Origin: Dentipellis sp. KUC8613
Lineage: Eukaryota > Basidiomycota > Agaricomycetes > Russulales > Hericiaceae
Assembly: GCA_002286715.1 (NCBI GenBank)
Contig: NSJX01000010.1
Coordinates: forward strand, 339,034 to 403,033
Direction: 5' to 3'
DNA length: 64,000 bases
The stretch's first letter is position 1, and each line of letters starts with the position of its first letter. Below the pieces are notes generated by a model. The model saw only the letters and a program-made list of their open reading frames with translations, had not been told where the DNA came from and ran no database searches. This document shows positions 35,964 through 48,482 of this stretch, piece by piece. A program made the position numbers and the translations under genes.

Positions 35964-36494
35964 AGCGTATTTCTATGGGTGCATGGTAGGTTGCTCCGAG
36001 GGTCAAAGAGGTTGGAGAAAGGGAGCCGAGGGATAGACGAACGTAACAGCAATGAGGAGGAGCAGTTCTGTGACGCAACTCCTCTGCAGTCAGCGGCAAA
36101 GGGCTCCATGTGATTGCCTTTCTGGTCGTAAATCTGTGACTCTCCGTGACCCTTCGTGACCCGTTTATTCCAACCTCGAGTTAGAGGCGAGGCGAGGTCG
36201 CCGCCAAAGACGACTTTTTGACGGGATTGCCGACTGAATTATTTTTTAGAAGTTGTGGATGCAGGTTGATCCACATTTGACCCACAAAATGCGAAGTTAC
36301 AGGTATGGAAATTTCTGTCACGAGATTCGTGACGTCTTTAGTCTTACGATATTAGTTGTTTATGCCACTAATCGGGTGAGTTCGCACGAGCCTTCGCGTT
36401 ATACCTTCACTGGCACGTCCATCGAGTTCACTCAGGCTTGCCTGGCGCAAGTTTGTAACACCTTTCAGCACATACCAAGGATATCAAGTATACC
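35964..36494. promoter_or_regulatory. Divergent promoter region
   Basis: 531 bases between the YPP1-like gene (minus) and the unknown protein gene (plus). GTGACTCTCCGTGACCCTTCGTGACCC holds three GTGAC copies (about 36137-36162). No TATA box seen. Confidence 0.35.
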
Positions 36495-38691
36495 ATGTCC
36501 GAAGCATCGTCGTCTACGCCTTCTAGCCTCACGCCCCAGTCTACCGGAACGCAGGATTCATCTCCAAATGCCCCCGCGAGCACAACCAAGAAGCGGCGGG
36601 CAGCATTCTATCCTAACATCAATGGAACGAACAAGCCTCAGAAGCCATTCAGCCGGAGCGCGGCGAAGCGAGAAAGTGTCATGGCTCTGGGCAGTATCGA
36701 GCATCTGCAGCATTATTTCACGAAGACTGGCATCGCGGCGAAGAAAGAGTGAGCACTGATTCTGATCCTGTCACGTCCTGACAGCTGATGATAGGGCCCG
36801 CGGATGGCAAGGTCGAACGCACGGAGGAAGGGTCTCGTCCCAGCGATTGGTGGCCTGAATGCCCACACGAAGGCCAGCCCGTCTCTGGTCAGTCTGCCGG
36901 AGTTCGAGCTGCCACCATCTCCCGCCATCCCTGCCGTGGACAGACCGGCGTTTCCTCCATACGTGAAGACTTACGAAGTCGACCCGGAGAACCTCAAGCC
37001 GGGCGTCATCGAGGACCTCACCGCCGTCGAGCACACTTGGGGTCTCCGTGCCGGCTCCGAGACCGACACGCCGCCGCATGATCCAGGACTCCTCGGCGTG
37101 GACGACGCGACGAAGGGCAAAGGCCACGCCGAGTTCGATGTCCTAAATCTCCTGAAGACGACGACGCGTGCGATCCGCTCCGTACGAAACTACCAGGTAT
37201 CTCTGCCCGACGAGACGCTCGAATCGCACCGGCAGCAATTCCGCCCGAAATCCCTCTCGACGAGCTCGTACACGCCGAAACGCCAGGCCCTCCGACGCGA
37301 CATCTCTGCCGAGCCGCACACGTCCATCCGGCGCTCTGCGCTCGAAGTCCTGACAGCCCTCCGCGCGCTCGAGGAGTCCGCGCGAATACCGCTGTCGGAC
37401 GATGCGTATGATGCGCAGAGTGATCACGGATCAAATTCGAACCCGGGGTCGCACTCTCGCGTTGCCTCACCCACGAATCTATCGGACGCTGATGGTGATG
37501 GGGATCCGGACACGTCGTTCGCGTTCTCTGTCGTCCAGGTGCAGGGCCGGAGAGATTCCGTGCTCGTGTGGGAGGACGAAGAGACGGAGTTTAAGCAGGG
37601 CGATGAAGAGGAACACGAGATACGAGAACGCTGGGACGAGAGATTGGTACTTGGCAGCGGATGGCTGTACAAGCAGGATGTCACGCTCGCATCACTCACG
37701 AAGGAGCAGGAAGTCGTCGGGCGCTACCTGGATATCGTCGATGAGGTGCTCTTCGGGGGAGCAAAGGACGGCAAGAGGGGCTGGGAGCGGAGCTGGGAGG
37801 AGATCGCCCGAAGAGAGCGGATGGAACGAGAGATCCGCATGAAAGGGCGACGCGTGAGCGCGCCAGCACTGGACCTTGACGAGGACAAGCCCAGCAGCCG
37901 CCCCGGGCGCGGCGCGCGGCGAATCATGTCGACCAGCATCCTCTACGACCTCCACGAACTGTCAGTCTCCGACGAGCCCGAAGGCATGCAGCCCGTTGGT
38001 GAAGAGGACGAGGAAAACGTCGACGTGGATGACGACGATCTCCCGGAGTGGGCGAAACGCAGCTCGTTCGCAGACGACCCTCTCGGTCGAGGACACGCTC
38101 TGCTCGTCGTGCTCCTCCCCGCCGAATTTCTCGTACAATTACCCCGCACGCTCGATCGTACCGCGATCCTATCCGCCCTATCGTCCGGACAGCTTCTCTG
38201 TGTCGCGTACAATCTGGGTATCCGCAGGTCGCGCAAACCGTGGGGGTTCATCGCCAACGATGCTATCCACGACATCATCGCGTTGGAAGCACAGGCTGCG
38301 AACGGCGAGAAAGATGGCGAGAAGAGCCGTACTGGGTGGACGTTCCGACGTACTGACAACCTGCGGCTTTGGGCTGCGTAAGTGATCTCCTTCCACTCTG
38401 CAACTTGCTCTTATTGACTCGTTCCCTAGTGCTCTGAAGCTACGTTACATGCTTCCCATCGTTGGCCCAACGCAGACCTCAAACAACCTCAAGCCCTCCT
38501 CCGCAGACACAACACCTCTCACCTCTCCCTCACCATCGTTGATCAAATTCCCAACTACCAACACGGAGCCGCCAATCCACTTTGACGCACGCACAGTCGC
38601 GCGGAAGGACGACGGCTGGGAGGAGATGCTGGAGCGCATGTTCCTGCGGTGGGTGCAGGCTGTGGTTGACGAGAAGCGCGGACAGCCATGA
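36495..38691 (+). CDS. Uncharacterised 693-residue protein
   Basis: Exons 36495-36748, 36812-38377, 38430-38691. The exon 2 acceptor GGCAAG at 36811 is the only one that keeps phase. I do not recognise a named family. The N-terminus is disordered and contains a GSIEHLQHYFTKTGIAAKK helix; the centre has FDVLNLLKTTTRAIRSVRNY and DPLGRGHALLVVLLPAEF; acidic stretches (EEDEENVDVDDDDLPEW) sit between. The C-terminal folded part (ILSALSSGQLLCVAYNLGIR, WTFRRTDNLRLWAAALKLRY) is helical and faintly like a calponin-homology fold, which I do not claim. Long open frame, strong coding bias and clean introns make it a real gene. Confidence 0.82.
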
Positions 38692-39325
38692 TCCGCGTCG
38701 TGGATCTGGCTGTCTGCTTGGACAATGGGGACGTGAGGCATTTACGAGAATCGAATTAAGTCTTGTACTATGATGTACGAATGCTCATGTACTAACGCAT
38801 TTTGAATGTTTGAATAAAGTGTAAGGCCGCGGCCGTATAATCACAAGTCGCAAGATCCTCTGCAGTCGTTACGGCACGTCCATGTCAGCGCCAAGTAACT
38901 TTTAGCTTCGGCCTCTTTGCTGTTCGTCCGCATCAACGGTATGGGAGGTTGTCTCCGGATCGCATGGCCGATGCAGCTGCAGATCTCAGCAACGTGAAAC
39001 GCCCACGCTTCATTTTTTGACTCTTATGCCGCATGCTCAACTCCAATTCTGTTTCACCGTGACTCATTTGCAGCGATGATTCCTAAATGCGATGTTTTAG
39101 AGCTGGGCGTCTGTCGGCAGCGTTTGTCCTATCGCGGGATCAGACGCTGGACTGAGCATGCAGATTCCGGCCTGGAGCACGTTGTTGTGCTTCTTATGTT
39201 TCGAATGAGACGAGCCCAGGCTCCGCTTCTCCTGATCCTCCACGTTAAAAGCTAGGAGGTGTTGAACGCTCTCTCTCTGTGGAGCTCCACAACTTCCAAG
39301 CCCGAGAGCACTCACCCTGGCGCTC
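38692..39325. other. Intergenic region
   Basis: 634 bases between the unknown protein and the first ACS transporter. No gene; contains the transporter promoter without a clear TATA box. Confidence 0.45.
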
Positions 39326-41025
39326 ATGGCTTCGCAGGTAGACCAGAAGGATAGGTGGACCATGGCTATGCCTCAATTATCTACAGCACAGGACGTGGAG
39401 AAGGCTGCTATGAAATCCGAAGAACATAGCAGTGAAGAGGTTTCTTTGTACTCCATTGATGCGGAAGCAGAACGAAGGTGAGCATTGCCTAGGGCCCTCA
39501 GCAAACAATCACTGAGCTGCTTCACTAAAGGCTTGTCCGGCGAATGGACGCTCGCATCATGCCGGCGTCTATGTTCATCTACACTCTTTGTGTTCTAGAT
39601 CGCTCAAATATAGTAAGTCGTAGGCGCGGATTGCAATGACAAGCCCAGCTAACATATGGTACTCACAAATTTCATCTATCTTCAGGGAAATGCACGAGTT
39701 CTTAACGCAGACACCGGAAACGCTCTCGCGCAAACCCTCCACATCTCAAACCAACAATACACCGACGCGCTTATGATCTTCTTCGTGGCCTACGCGCTCT
39801 TCCAAACGCCATCAAACTACATGCTGAAGAGATTCTACCCATCGCGCTGGCTAGCGTTCCTCATGATGGGATGGGGCGGCACGACGATGATCCTGGCTTC
39901 GGTAAAAGACTTTTCCAGCCTCACAGGCGTCCGCTTCCTCCTCGGCGCCTTCGAGGCGGGGCTCTTCCCGGGGTTCATATACTTCTTCACCTTCTGGTAC
40001 AAGCCCCGAGAGCGCTCCCTCCGCATCGCTCTCATCGCCGCATGCGCAGGGCTCGGTGGTGGTTTCGGAGGCTCGATAGCCTATGGCGTAGGTCTCCTGA
40101 ATCGTTCCAGGGGACTCGAGGGATGGCGCTGGCTTTTCCTCATCGAAGGCGCTCCCGCCTGCGCCTGCGCCATTCTCGTATTCCTCCTATTCCCAGACTA
40201 TCCAGAGACCGTGTCCTGGCTGTCGCCAGCCGAACGGGAGCTGGCGGTCAACCGCATCAAGGGCGTAGCTTCGCTCGGGCACTCGAAGATCTTCTGGGAG
40301 CAGACGAAAGCGACATTGCTAGATTGGCGCCTGTACCTCCATTATTTGGTGTACATCTGCGAGTCCGTGCCGTTCTCCAGCATCTCGCTCTTTTCTCCGA
40401 CGATCGTCGCGGGTCTGGGATACAAGGACCTTGATGCCCAACTCTTTACGGTGCCGATGTACGCTGTCGCGTTTGTCGTGACGGTTCTTGTCGCGTGGAT
40501 TTCGGATCGGTATGAGATGTGGTCCTGGGGATCGTTCATATCATACTTTATAGCTGGCATCTGCTTCATTGTGCAAGGTGAAGACTGTCTCTGACTCTGT
40601 GGTGGTCAGTGCTGATGATATCCCAGGCGCCCTCCCGACAACAGCGTTCAAAGCGCGCTACGGGATGCTCTGCATCGGCGCATCTTTCACCTACGCCTGT
40701 ATCCCGCCCCTTCTAACCTGGCTCACGGTCAATCTCAAGAGTACAAGTGCGATCGCACTCGCTGTGGCCCTGAATGTCACTCTCGGAACGGGCGGACAGA
40801 TTATAGGTGAGCTCACGCTTTAGAAGAATTTGGACGTCAAGGATCGCTCACCGTTCTCAAGGGGTCTATATCTACAAGAGCAATCAAGCACCTGGATATC
40901 CAGATGGCCATTACACGAACGCAGGCTTCCTCTTGGGCGGGGCAGCTATAATCCTGGTTCTCCAACGCGTCTATGCCATCCGCAATCGTCATCTAGCCCC
41001 AGGTGAAAAACCTTGGACTCCATGA
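39326..41025 (+). CDS. ACS-family MFS transporter (allantoate/organic-anion permease type), copy 1
   Basis: Exons 39326-39477, 39531-39612, 39686-40577, 40627-40806, 40862-41025 (152/82/892/180/164); 489 residues, about twelve membrane segments. Marks: RLVRRMDARIMPASMFIYTLCVLDRSNI at the first segment (in two halves across intron 2), GNARVLNADTG, QTPSNYMLKR, GVRFLLGAFEAGLFPG, FFTFWYKPRERSLR and IEGAPACACA. This is the Dal5/Tna1-like anion:cation symporter group, which imports carboxylates, vitamins or allantoate with protons. The neighbour on the right is a 5-oxoprolinase-type gene, so an organic acid such as 5-oxoproline is a possible cargo (inference). Confidence 0.9.
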
Positions 41026-41325
41026 CAGTCATTACCTTTGTCTGTGGTTCTGAAAAAGGACTATACGTGCACAGAGATCGAGGGTTGACTTCCGTTCGAG
41101 AAGAACCGCCGCTAGTTTGCTGCCGCTGCTCAAGGTCACAGTCTCAGGTGCGTCCCCGCTGTCTGATCCGCGCCCGACAGCCAACGAAAGCGGGTGGGAG
41201 TGAGAGACGGGCCAAAAATGCACATTCATGGAATATCAAATCAAAGCTCGTCAATCTGAGAAGATCGGTCGCCGAAGGTACGGCATCGATGAGAAGTCTA
41301 CGCTATGCTCCGCGCGTCATTTTCG

Positions 41326-42551
41326 TCAACGATAGCTTTCACCACTTGCGCGATGACCGGAGCATTCTACAAGGCAAATTTAGGTGGCTTACAGAAGGAT
41401 CGCCGATGTCAACGCTCACCGGAGTATCGCTATGAACACAGATCGACACCTCTTCCACTCCAGCCGAAAGCGGGACGGTGCCCGCCGTGGTCGTAATCTC
41501 GCGCTTTGCGAGAAGTGTACTCACCTGCAGTGTCTTTTGTGAGCGGAAGAATACCAACATTCAAGAAACCCGCCCACGCACTCTCTTCTTGATCTCTTCC
41601 AGCGGCACCGGATCATGCTTCTTCGTAATGAGAAGCTTCCCCTCTGGAGAATACTCGAGATCCGCAAACCATTCTGCAGACACGAATAAATCAAGCAAAT
41701 GGGGAGCATGCGACGTACGGCGCGAGCAGGTGAAGCGTCTTACCCGCGATGAATGGCACATTCGCTTCCGCAGCCGCCTTCTGATGCTCCGTGCCTGCTA
41801 GGCCCATGAACGCCACTGCGGGTGAACCAGGCTTCGAGAAGGCGCGAGCCACGGACACAGCAGCATGGGCGAGAGACGGGTCGCGTGCAGTCTGTCCGTA
41901 GATGGCGCCGTGGGGCTTGATCTGCAAGGCATCGGTCGATATTGAGCAACATTGTAAGGTAGAGAGATAACATACGTGGTGGAGGGGAAGGTCATGGGTG
42001 ACAAGGAAGCCCAACAAGGCGCCTACTTGATACGTGAAACAAGCTGCGAGCTCGTCCTAGAATAAGTTTCGTGAGACCGCCTCTTCACTCATTCTTACGA
42101 TCAGGACTGTCACATACTGGATCCATAGCCATTTCCCGACGACCAAAGCCTTGCCTGTCCGGAAGCGAGGGGTGAGCTCCGATGAGGACGCCATTCTGCT
42201 TGGCGAGGAGTACGGTTTGGCTCATAATTGAGAAGTCTCTACAATGGTGTCAACAACATGAGATAGGGAGGTATGAAAGAGATAGACCCATAGACTCACG
42301 ACGCATGGAAGCCGCATGCTATGTTCGCTAGGTGGATCGTCTTCATGAGGGCTTCATCGTCGCCCTATCACGTCCAAATTATACCGGTGAGAACGACAGA
42401 CTTCTTGGTTGGTTTTACAGTATACATGCCATCTTATAGAGCGAGTACCCCTGCTCATTGGCTGTTCGAACATTTGTCAACGGAATCAGAATGAAGCAAC
42501 ACGCACCTCGCCCATGTCACAGTTCACGGTTGCTTTCAGCGGTTTCGACAT
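41326..42551 (-). CDS. LamB/YcsF family protein, 5-oxoprolinase subunit A-like (PxpA)
   Basis: Nine exons: 42551-42507, 42450-42430, 42364-42300, 42238-42118, 42056-41976, 41921-41744, 41673-41582, 41524-41420, 41367-41326; 249 residues, the usual family length. Conserved blocks: [78 protein letters not shown] and SICVHSDTP. Bacterial PxpA acts with PxpB/PxpC to open 5-oxoproline to glutamate at the cost of ATP; the fungal role is inferred from that. Exon 2 is 21 bases and its intron (42429-42365) starts GCATGT, a GC-AG intron. Convergent with ACS transporter copy 1. Confidence 0.85.
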
Positions 42552-43066
42552 CGTTTCTGTCCTTCGAGCACAACGTAGATGTCAAGAAAGGTGAAACTCT
42601 GACGAGTAACATGCTAGATATATTAGCTCCAGGGACAGGTCATGGGTGTAACTATCGGAAGGCCGCAGGCATGCTCTAAATCGGAGCCAAGTTCACGGCC
42701 CGCACGGCCCGCAAAGTCGGGCAAGAGGAGCACGACTAAAGTTCGCTGGGGTCGTTTGCTGCTCTGGAAGGCTGATTTGACGCTGGCTGGATTCTAAGCA
42801 TGTATCTAGTGAGACGTCGTGGTCATGCTTTCAGGGAAAGTAGTTAATTGAGGTGCTGGCCTGTGGGCTAATATACAGATATAAATACAAGCATAACCGC
42901 CGTCATTGAAGGCAAGCAAGATGATAAGTACAACTCGGGTACATTAATACACACCGCCGTCTGAACAGGCGTTCCGGAGGCCACATACAATACCGGACAC
43001 GGAAGGTAATTTATCTGTGCGACGGTTAGAACTGGAGAATCCGATGCAAGGGTGTCATTCGTACCA
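42552..43066. other. Intergenic region
   Basis: 515 bases between the PxpA-like start and the end of the F-box-like gene; PxpA promoter on the left. No gene or repeat seen. Confidence 0.45.
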
Positions 43067-44844
43067 TCATACGTTGCCTTCATGCGAGGAGAAGATACGA
43101 ACATCCAAAGCAACCGAGCTTAATATTTCGATAGCACCTTCGGTGAGTGAACAGTCGACCAGATGTAACGTGTCCACAGCGCGGAACTTGGACCGTGTTT
43201 GCAGCGATTTCTTGGTCTTTGCCACGTTCAGCGGAGCTTTATGTATCTCCAGTCGGGATAGGGTGGGGAATAAAAATACAAGCTTCGAATCGGTCGAAGC
43301 AGGCGTTGTTATCGTGGTCAGAAACTTCCCTGTATGTTCTCCGACGATACGCAGGTCTGTTATCGACGACAGCGGGCCAAATATATCGCGGTTCTGAGCA
43401 TGGGTGTGTTTTGGTGCTCTGTTTCCACTGAGAATCAGAACGAGCAGATTCTTGGAGTAGACATTTGCACACATTTCCTGTAGTAGTCGTTCAAGAGGAA
43501 CCCTAGACATATAATAGTTGGAACAAAGCGAGAAGTCGGGCTCGCGATTCGTGTCAGAAGTCCTCCAAGCTTTAAGCTGTATTCTCTGATGAATCGAGCG
43601 GCGATTGGAACCCAGTGGATAGCAGCCAAGTTCCAGTGCCCGAAAAGGCTGACCGTGAGGACCCGAGCCAGTGCTCAACGATCTGAGTGCAGGCATAGCT
43701 GACCAGGCTGAGCTTGGATCGAGCGTGATGGATAAATCTATAGTTGGCACATGATGCAGAGATATGCCGGTCCAGAAGGGTAGGAAAGCGAGATCGCGAG
43801 AATACCACGACAACGAGGAGAGGTGTGGAAGTGCTACTGGGACGAAGTCGTTAGGCCGGGTGGGTGTTTCAGACAAAATGACATCGTCAAGAATCAGCGT
43901 CTCGAGAAGGGGCATTCTACGTAAATATGATAGCAACACATCGGCACCGGGGCGATTGAAGGAAACGGAGTTACCAAGTTTCAAAGTCTTCAAGGCATGA
44001 AGTAGCGGGAACCCGCCGGAGAAGAAGCAGTTGACGAGAGTGAGACTACGGAGGCGCTGGGCCATACCAGCAAACAGCGAATCAGTAACTAGAGCAGCGG
44101 GGTCCACAGAGACGCTCCATATGGGGTCGATTCGGATCTCCAGAGTTTCCAGAAATGGTGCTGGTGAGGCTAGAAGGTCCAAGGTGCCTTGCGCCATGTG
44201 TGGAACCTTGCTCATAGTGAGAGACAGTTTCTTCAAACGCGCAGTATTGATGTCAAGGGCGACCTGCTTATAGAATAGAAACCCGGGATCTGCTTCGTTC
44301 ACTTCGAATCGAAGGTCCAATGAGAGGGGCGCCTGTTTACTTCGTTCCAGCATTGCGAACATGCATTCGGGGCGATACGTACGAATCCTACACCATAGTA
44401 TAGGATCCTGGAAGACGATCTCTCGCCACCTCCGGCAAACGTGGCTGATCGTGAAGATGAAAGGAAGTTTTGCTGATTTCTTGGGGATAGACGCCTGGGG
44501 AGTGCTCCCATTGGAGTTCAGACGGGGATAAGAGAATTGGAAAGTATCGCCTGAGTCCAAGGCGAGGTCGCTTTCCAAACAGAGCATAAAAATGAGGGAC
44601 ATGATTTCGGGTGGAGTGGTCATGGGTCGAAAAAGACAATTTCGTTTATAGGAGGCATCGGCGAAAGCCACTCGGAGGATGTTCAAGTCTTGGTCCATTT
44701 CCTTCAAAAGAACGCATCTTTCCTGAGGGCGCATCATTGCAACTTGCGCACGATCCACAGCATAGCTGGACATAGAAGCAGACAGTCAGCACGCACGAGC
44801 AAGATACAGCAGCATGCTCACCTGCGACGCCCGTAGGTCATCAT
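43067..44844 (-). CDS. F-box-like protein with leucine-rich C-terminus
   Basis: Exon 1 44844-44822, intron 44821-44766 (GTGAGC...GTCCAG), exon 2 44765-43067; 573 residues. If the intron is not used, translation from the ATG at 44773 gives 568 residues. The N-terminal part holds FRPMTTPPEIMSLIFMLCLE and, after an insert, FIFTISHVCRRWREIVFQDPILW, the split F-box-like pattern of Agaricomycetes. Leucine-rich segments follow (LLETLILDDVIL, LSSLSWYSRDLAFL, TDLRIVGEH). Presumed SCF ubiquitin ligase adaptor. It is not closely similar to the F-box-like gene at 2402-4227. Confidence 0.8.
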
Positions 44845-46239
44845 TTGTGCGGCTCTCTTTGATCCCAGATAGTGCTATACTTTGGTTAGGGAGACAGCGA
44901 GAGATGTGCTGAACGAACCCTCGAGAGGACTTTAAATAGGAAGCCAGAAGATCTCAAGGATCTAGAAATCATCGTTCTTGCCCACAAAGGTATAGAGACG
45001 AAAGGCGAGGATTAGCGAAACATTCGTAAGGATCATTAGCATCGAAACACAACTCTGAAACAGGGAAACAACTTGGCCTGCGTACAGAGGCCGCTACCGT
45101 AGTGGCCAGGTGGCATGCGGCGAGCTTGCGACGGTGGCGACCGGCGACCCGCCCCGACCGCCGCGAATGGCTGCGCAGCAGCCAGGCTTTTCAGATTCTC
45201 GACATCCCCAACCACATTGCGGTCGGATGGTCGTCTATGTGGCATTCTAGGATCTTGAAATTAGTTTGGGTGCGTTGCATGTGTACTTACAATGTATAGC
45301 ATAGCTAACAAGATGCCAGCCAGCAGTCTATGAGCGCGTGCTGTAATCATAACGGAGAACTTCAGGTTCAACCCACGCTTTAAACACGCTATCGTCTTCA
45401 CCATCAGACGCATTACCACAACTAGAACTGGACCCAGTGGCCCACTTGCTGAATGAATGGTCCATTGTCAGGAGGGGTGGAGTTCGTCATATCCACCCTT
45501 TGGGGCGCACTAGTATCTAGGCTGGCACACAGACTGGTAACGAAACTGACTGCCCACTTTATGAAAGACTCCCCGGTGCAGCGTCTTCCGAACTGTATGA
45601 TTCGCCGTCCCCCAATTCCTGCTCACCAGAGCTTGCTTGACTGGGCAGGGTATACAAGGTCTCTCGTCTCACACTTGATGCTACCTTGCAGTCATCTGGT
45701 GCTAATTTTGCGCTATATCTGGTATTTATATGCCTTCAGGTCCCAGGAGAAGTCGCGAAGTTGCTCTTTCAGATTGCGCGGCAGTCGGGAAAGTGTCAAT
45801 GCGGCGCTCCACGGAGCTGGAGTGCATATGGCTCATGCATCCTTCGCAAGTCGCACGATCTATCGACGAACCAGCGCTGTTGCCTGGAGCATCTGACTTG
45901 GTCCCAATTTTGGCGTGTATTTTCTTCAGCTGCGCCGAGCAATGTTTACCATCTCAGTGGATGCTAAATCGCCGTGTTCACCACCAAGGTGGCCAGATGC
46001 CTTGCTGTATACTTAGCTGTGTCTCTGGCACTTATTCCATGGGATTTTTACCCAGAGACCAGCGGCGACCATATGACAGCTCCAGGAATCGTGGCATGGT
46101 CACGCTCTATGGTGCTTCTTCGTTTTGACCCATACAAGGAACCCGGGTGTTCACGAACTTCGTGATAAGTATCAGACAGGAGAGAAGTCCATCACTAACT
46201 CCTTCAAGGCTCCCTTCTTCTGGCTCCTTGGGTTCCGCC
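44845..46239. other. Intergenic region between divergent genes
   Basis: 1.4 kb. The longest frame (45453-45896, plus strand) has no motif, no GC3 bias and no partner exons, so no gene is called. Confidence 0.45.
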
Positions 46240-47955
46240 ATGATCGTTGCTGAACCGGTCTCGTTGGGTCCCGGCAAGGTATCGGTTCCAGATTCTCCAC
46301 CAACGTCCTATCATGAGAAGGACGTAGAGAAGGATGTTTTGGCTCGGGAGGAAAGCGCCAGTGAAGACGAGGCCGTCGTGTACATCGTCGACCCTGAGGC
46401 AGAGCGAAAGTAGGTTATCTTATATTCTGCCACCGTCGACCTGCAACCTTCACTAATGACATGCCTGCCAGACTAATTCGCCGTCTCGATATCCGTATTA
46501 TCCCGGCGTCCATGTACATCTACGTACTTTGTTTTTTGGATAGGTCAAATGTCGTGCGTGACGCTGACTACCTCTATACACCTGCATGCCACTCACAAAT
46601 ATCCAGGGAAATGCCAAAATCCTCAATGCAGATACAGGAGACTCCCTCGCCCAAAGCCTTCACATATCAAACAACGAATACAACACCGCGCTGATGGTCT
46701 TCTTCATCGCCTACGCCATCTTCCAGGTGCCCTCGAACTACATGTTGAAAAAGCTCTACCCCTCGCGCTGGATGGCCTTCCTCATGACGGGTTGGGGCGG
46801 CACCACGATGATCCTCGCCGCAGTGAAGGACCTACCGAGCCTCACCGGCGTCCGCTTCCTCCTCGGCGCATTCGAAGCAGGCCTCTTCGCGGGCATCGTC
46901 TACTTCCTTACGTTCTGGTACAAGCCGCGCGAGCGCTCTCTACGCATCGCGCTCATCTCCGCCTGCGCGACGCTCGGAGGCGGATTCGGCGGGTCTATCG
47001 CGTTTGGCGTGGGGCGGCTTAACCGAGCCATGGGCCTCGAGGGATGGCGCTGGCTCGTGCTCATCGAGGGCGCGCCCACCTGCGCTAGCGCGATACTCGT
47101 GTACTTCCTCTTCCCAGACTACCCTGAGACGGTGTCCTGGCTCTCGCCCACCGAGCGTGAATTGGCTATCAACCGCATCAAGGGCGTCGCGTCGCTCGGG
47201 CACTCCAAGATCTACTGGGCGCAGACGAAAGCGACGCTGTTGGACTGGCGGCTGTGGTTCCATTATCTGATCTTTGTCGCTGTGTCCGTGCCGTTCTCCA
47301 GCATCTCGTTGTTTGCACCCACGATTGTCGCAGGCCTGGGATTCGAAGGCCTCGATGCGCAGCTGTTTACGGTACCCCCGTATGCAATAGGCTTCGTCGT
47401 TACGGTCGTGGTCGCGTGGATCTGCGATCGGTATGAGAAGTGGTCTTGGGGAGCGGTGGCGTCGTTCATCATAGCGAGCGTTAGTTTCTTTATTCAAGGT
47501 AAACAAAAGCCACTCACTCTTCTGCATGTTTGCTCACGCTTTACACGTGTTGTATGGGATAGGCGCGATAGCTGCCACGGCATTCAAGACGCGTTACGGG
47601 ATGCTCTGCATCGGGTCCTCCTTCTCCTACGCCTCCATCCCGCCCCTCCTCACCTGGCTCACGGCCAACCTGCGAAGCACGAGCGCCATCACGCTCGCCG
47701 TGGCCTTGAATGTCACTCTCGGGACCATCGGCCAAATCATAGGTCAGTCAATTCCTACAATCGCTCGGGGAGATCACTGAACCGGCTTTAGGCGTGTACA
47801 TCTACAAGGGCGACGAGGCCCCTGGATATCCGACAGGGCATTTCACGAACGCAGGCGCGCTCTTGGTCTGCACCGCGGTCACGCTGTTCCTCAAAGTGGT
47901 CTACACACGCCGCAATCGCCACCTGACCGCAGGCGAGAGGCCCTGGAGGACGTAG
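46240..47955 (+). CDS. ACS-family MFS transporter, copy 2
   Basis: Exons 46240-46409, 46472-46553, 46607-47498, 47563-47742, 47792-47955 (170/82/892/180/164); 495 residues. Shares exon structure and most motifs with copy 1: RLDIRIIPASMYIYVLCF, GNAKILNADTGDSLAQ, VPSNYMLKKLYPSRW, GVRFLLGAFEAGLFAG, FLTFWYKPRERSLR. About twelve membrane segments and a charged 60-residue N-terminal tail with acidic clusters. Start at 46240 is the first ATG of the open frame. Organic-anion:proton symport at the plasma membrane is inferred from the family. Confidence 0.9.
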
Positions 47956-48482
47956 AGCCTGATTTTCTGATTCGATATCGCGTCTGCAGGACGCCAGTAC
48001 GCCAAGGCAGGCTCACCTGGACCCATGTATTAGTATCGCGCAGGACGAATTCGCTGTCTGCATGCATCATGCCCATCGCTGGATCCGGCAGGGCGGGCGC
48101 CCTGTCGCACTCACGTGTCGGCAACCCCAGTGTACCAGCTGACCGCGCCCCGCTATACCCGCTCGCGACGAGCGGTTGCTCATTTGCACTTCCATGCCAG
48201 ATCTGATGGGTCCGTGATCATTCCGTCCACGGGGACACATGCGAGCTCTATCTAAGCTTTAGGCGAGGGTCAGCTGGACGCTGAGGTGCTCGTATAAGAG
48301 GTATGCGTGCCAGGCAGATTGATCGCCCGCGGAGGGCGTTCCTTAACCGGTTGTGGGACCACCCATCTGCGTCTGCGGGTTATAAAGAAGAGTGAGGAGA
48401 AAGGCCGGTCTGTGTGAGCTCGCCCGGTGATCACTGGTCTGCAGTCTCCAGAGACGTTCGGCGAATCTCCAACCCCCGCACG
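47956..48482 (+). promoter_or_regulatory. Spacer with promoter of ACS transporter copy 3
   Basis: TATAAA at 48381-48386 lies about 100 bases before the ATG at 48483. No gene in the spacer. Confidence 0.5.

Noticed and set aside
41298..41326. Longer C-terminus for the PxpA-like protein ending at 41298
   Set aside because: A TGA at 41326-41328 closes the frame; the extension came from a miscount of one base.
43067..44773. Unspliced start at 44773 for the second F-box-like gene
   Set aside because: Possible, but the spliced start at 44844 uses good splice sites and keeps phase; noted as an alternative.
45453..45896. 147-codon open frame on the plus strand
   Set aside because: Composition is not protein-like and other frames in the same stretch are equally open; no homology cue.
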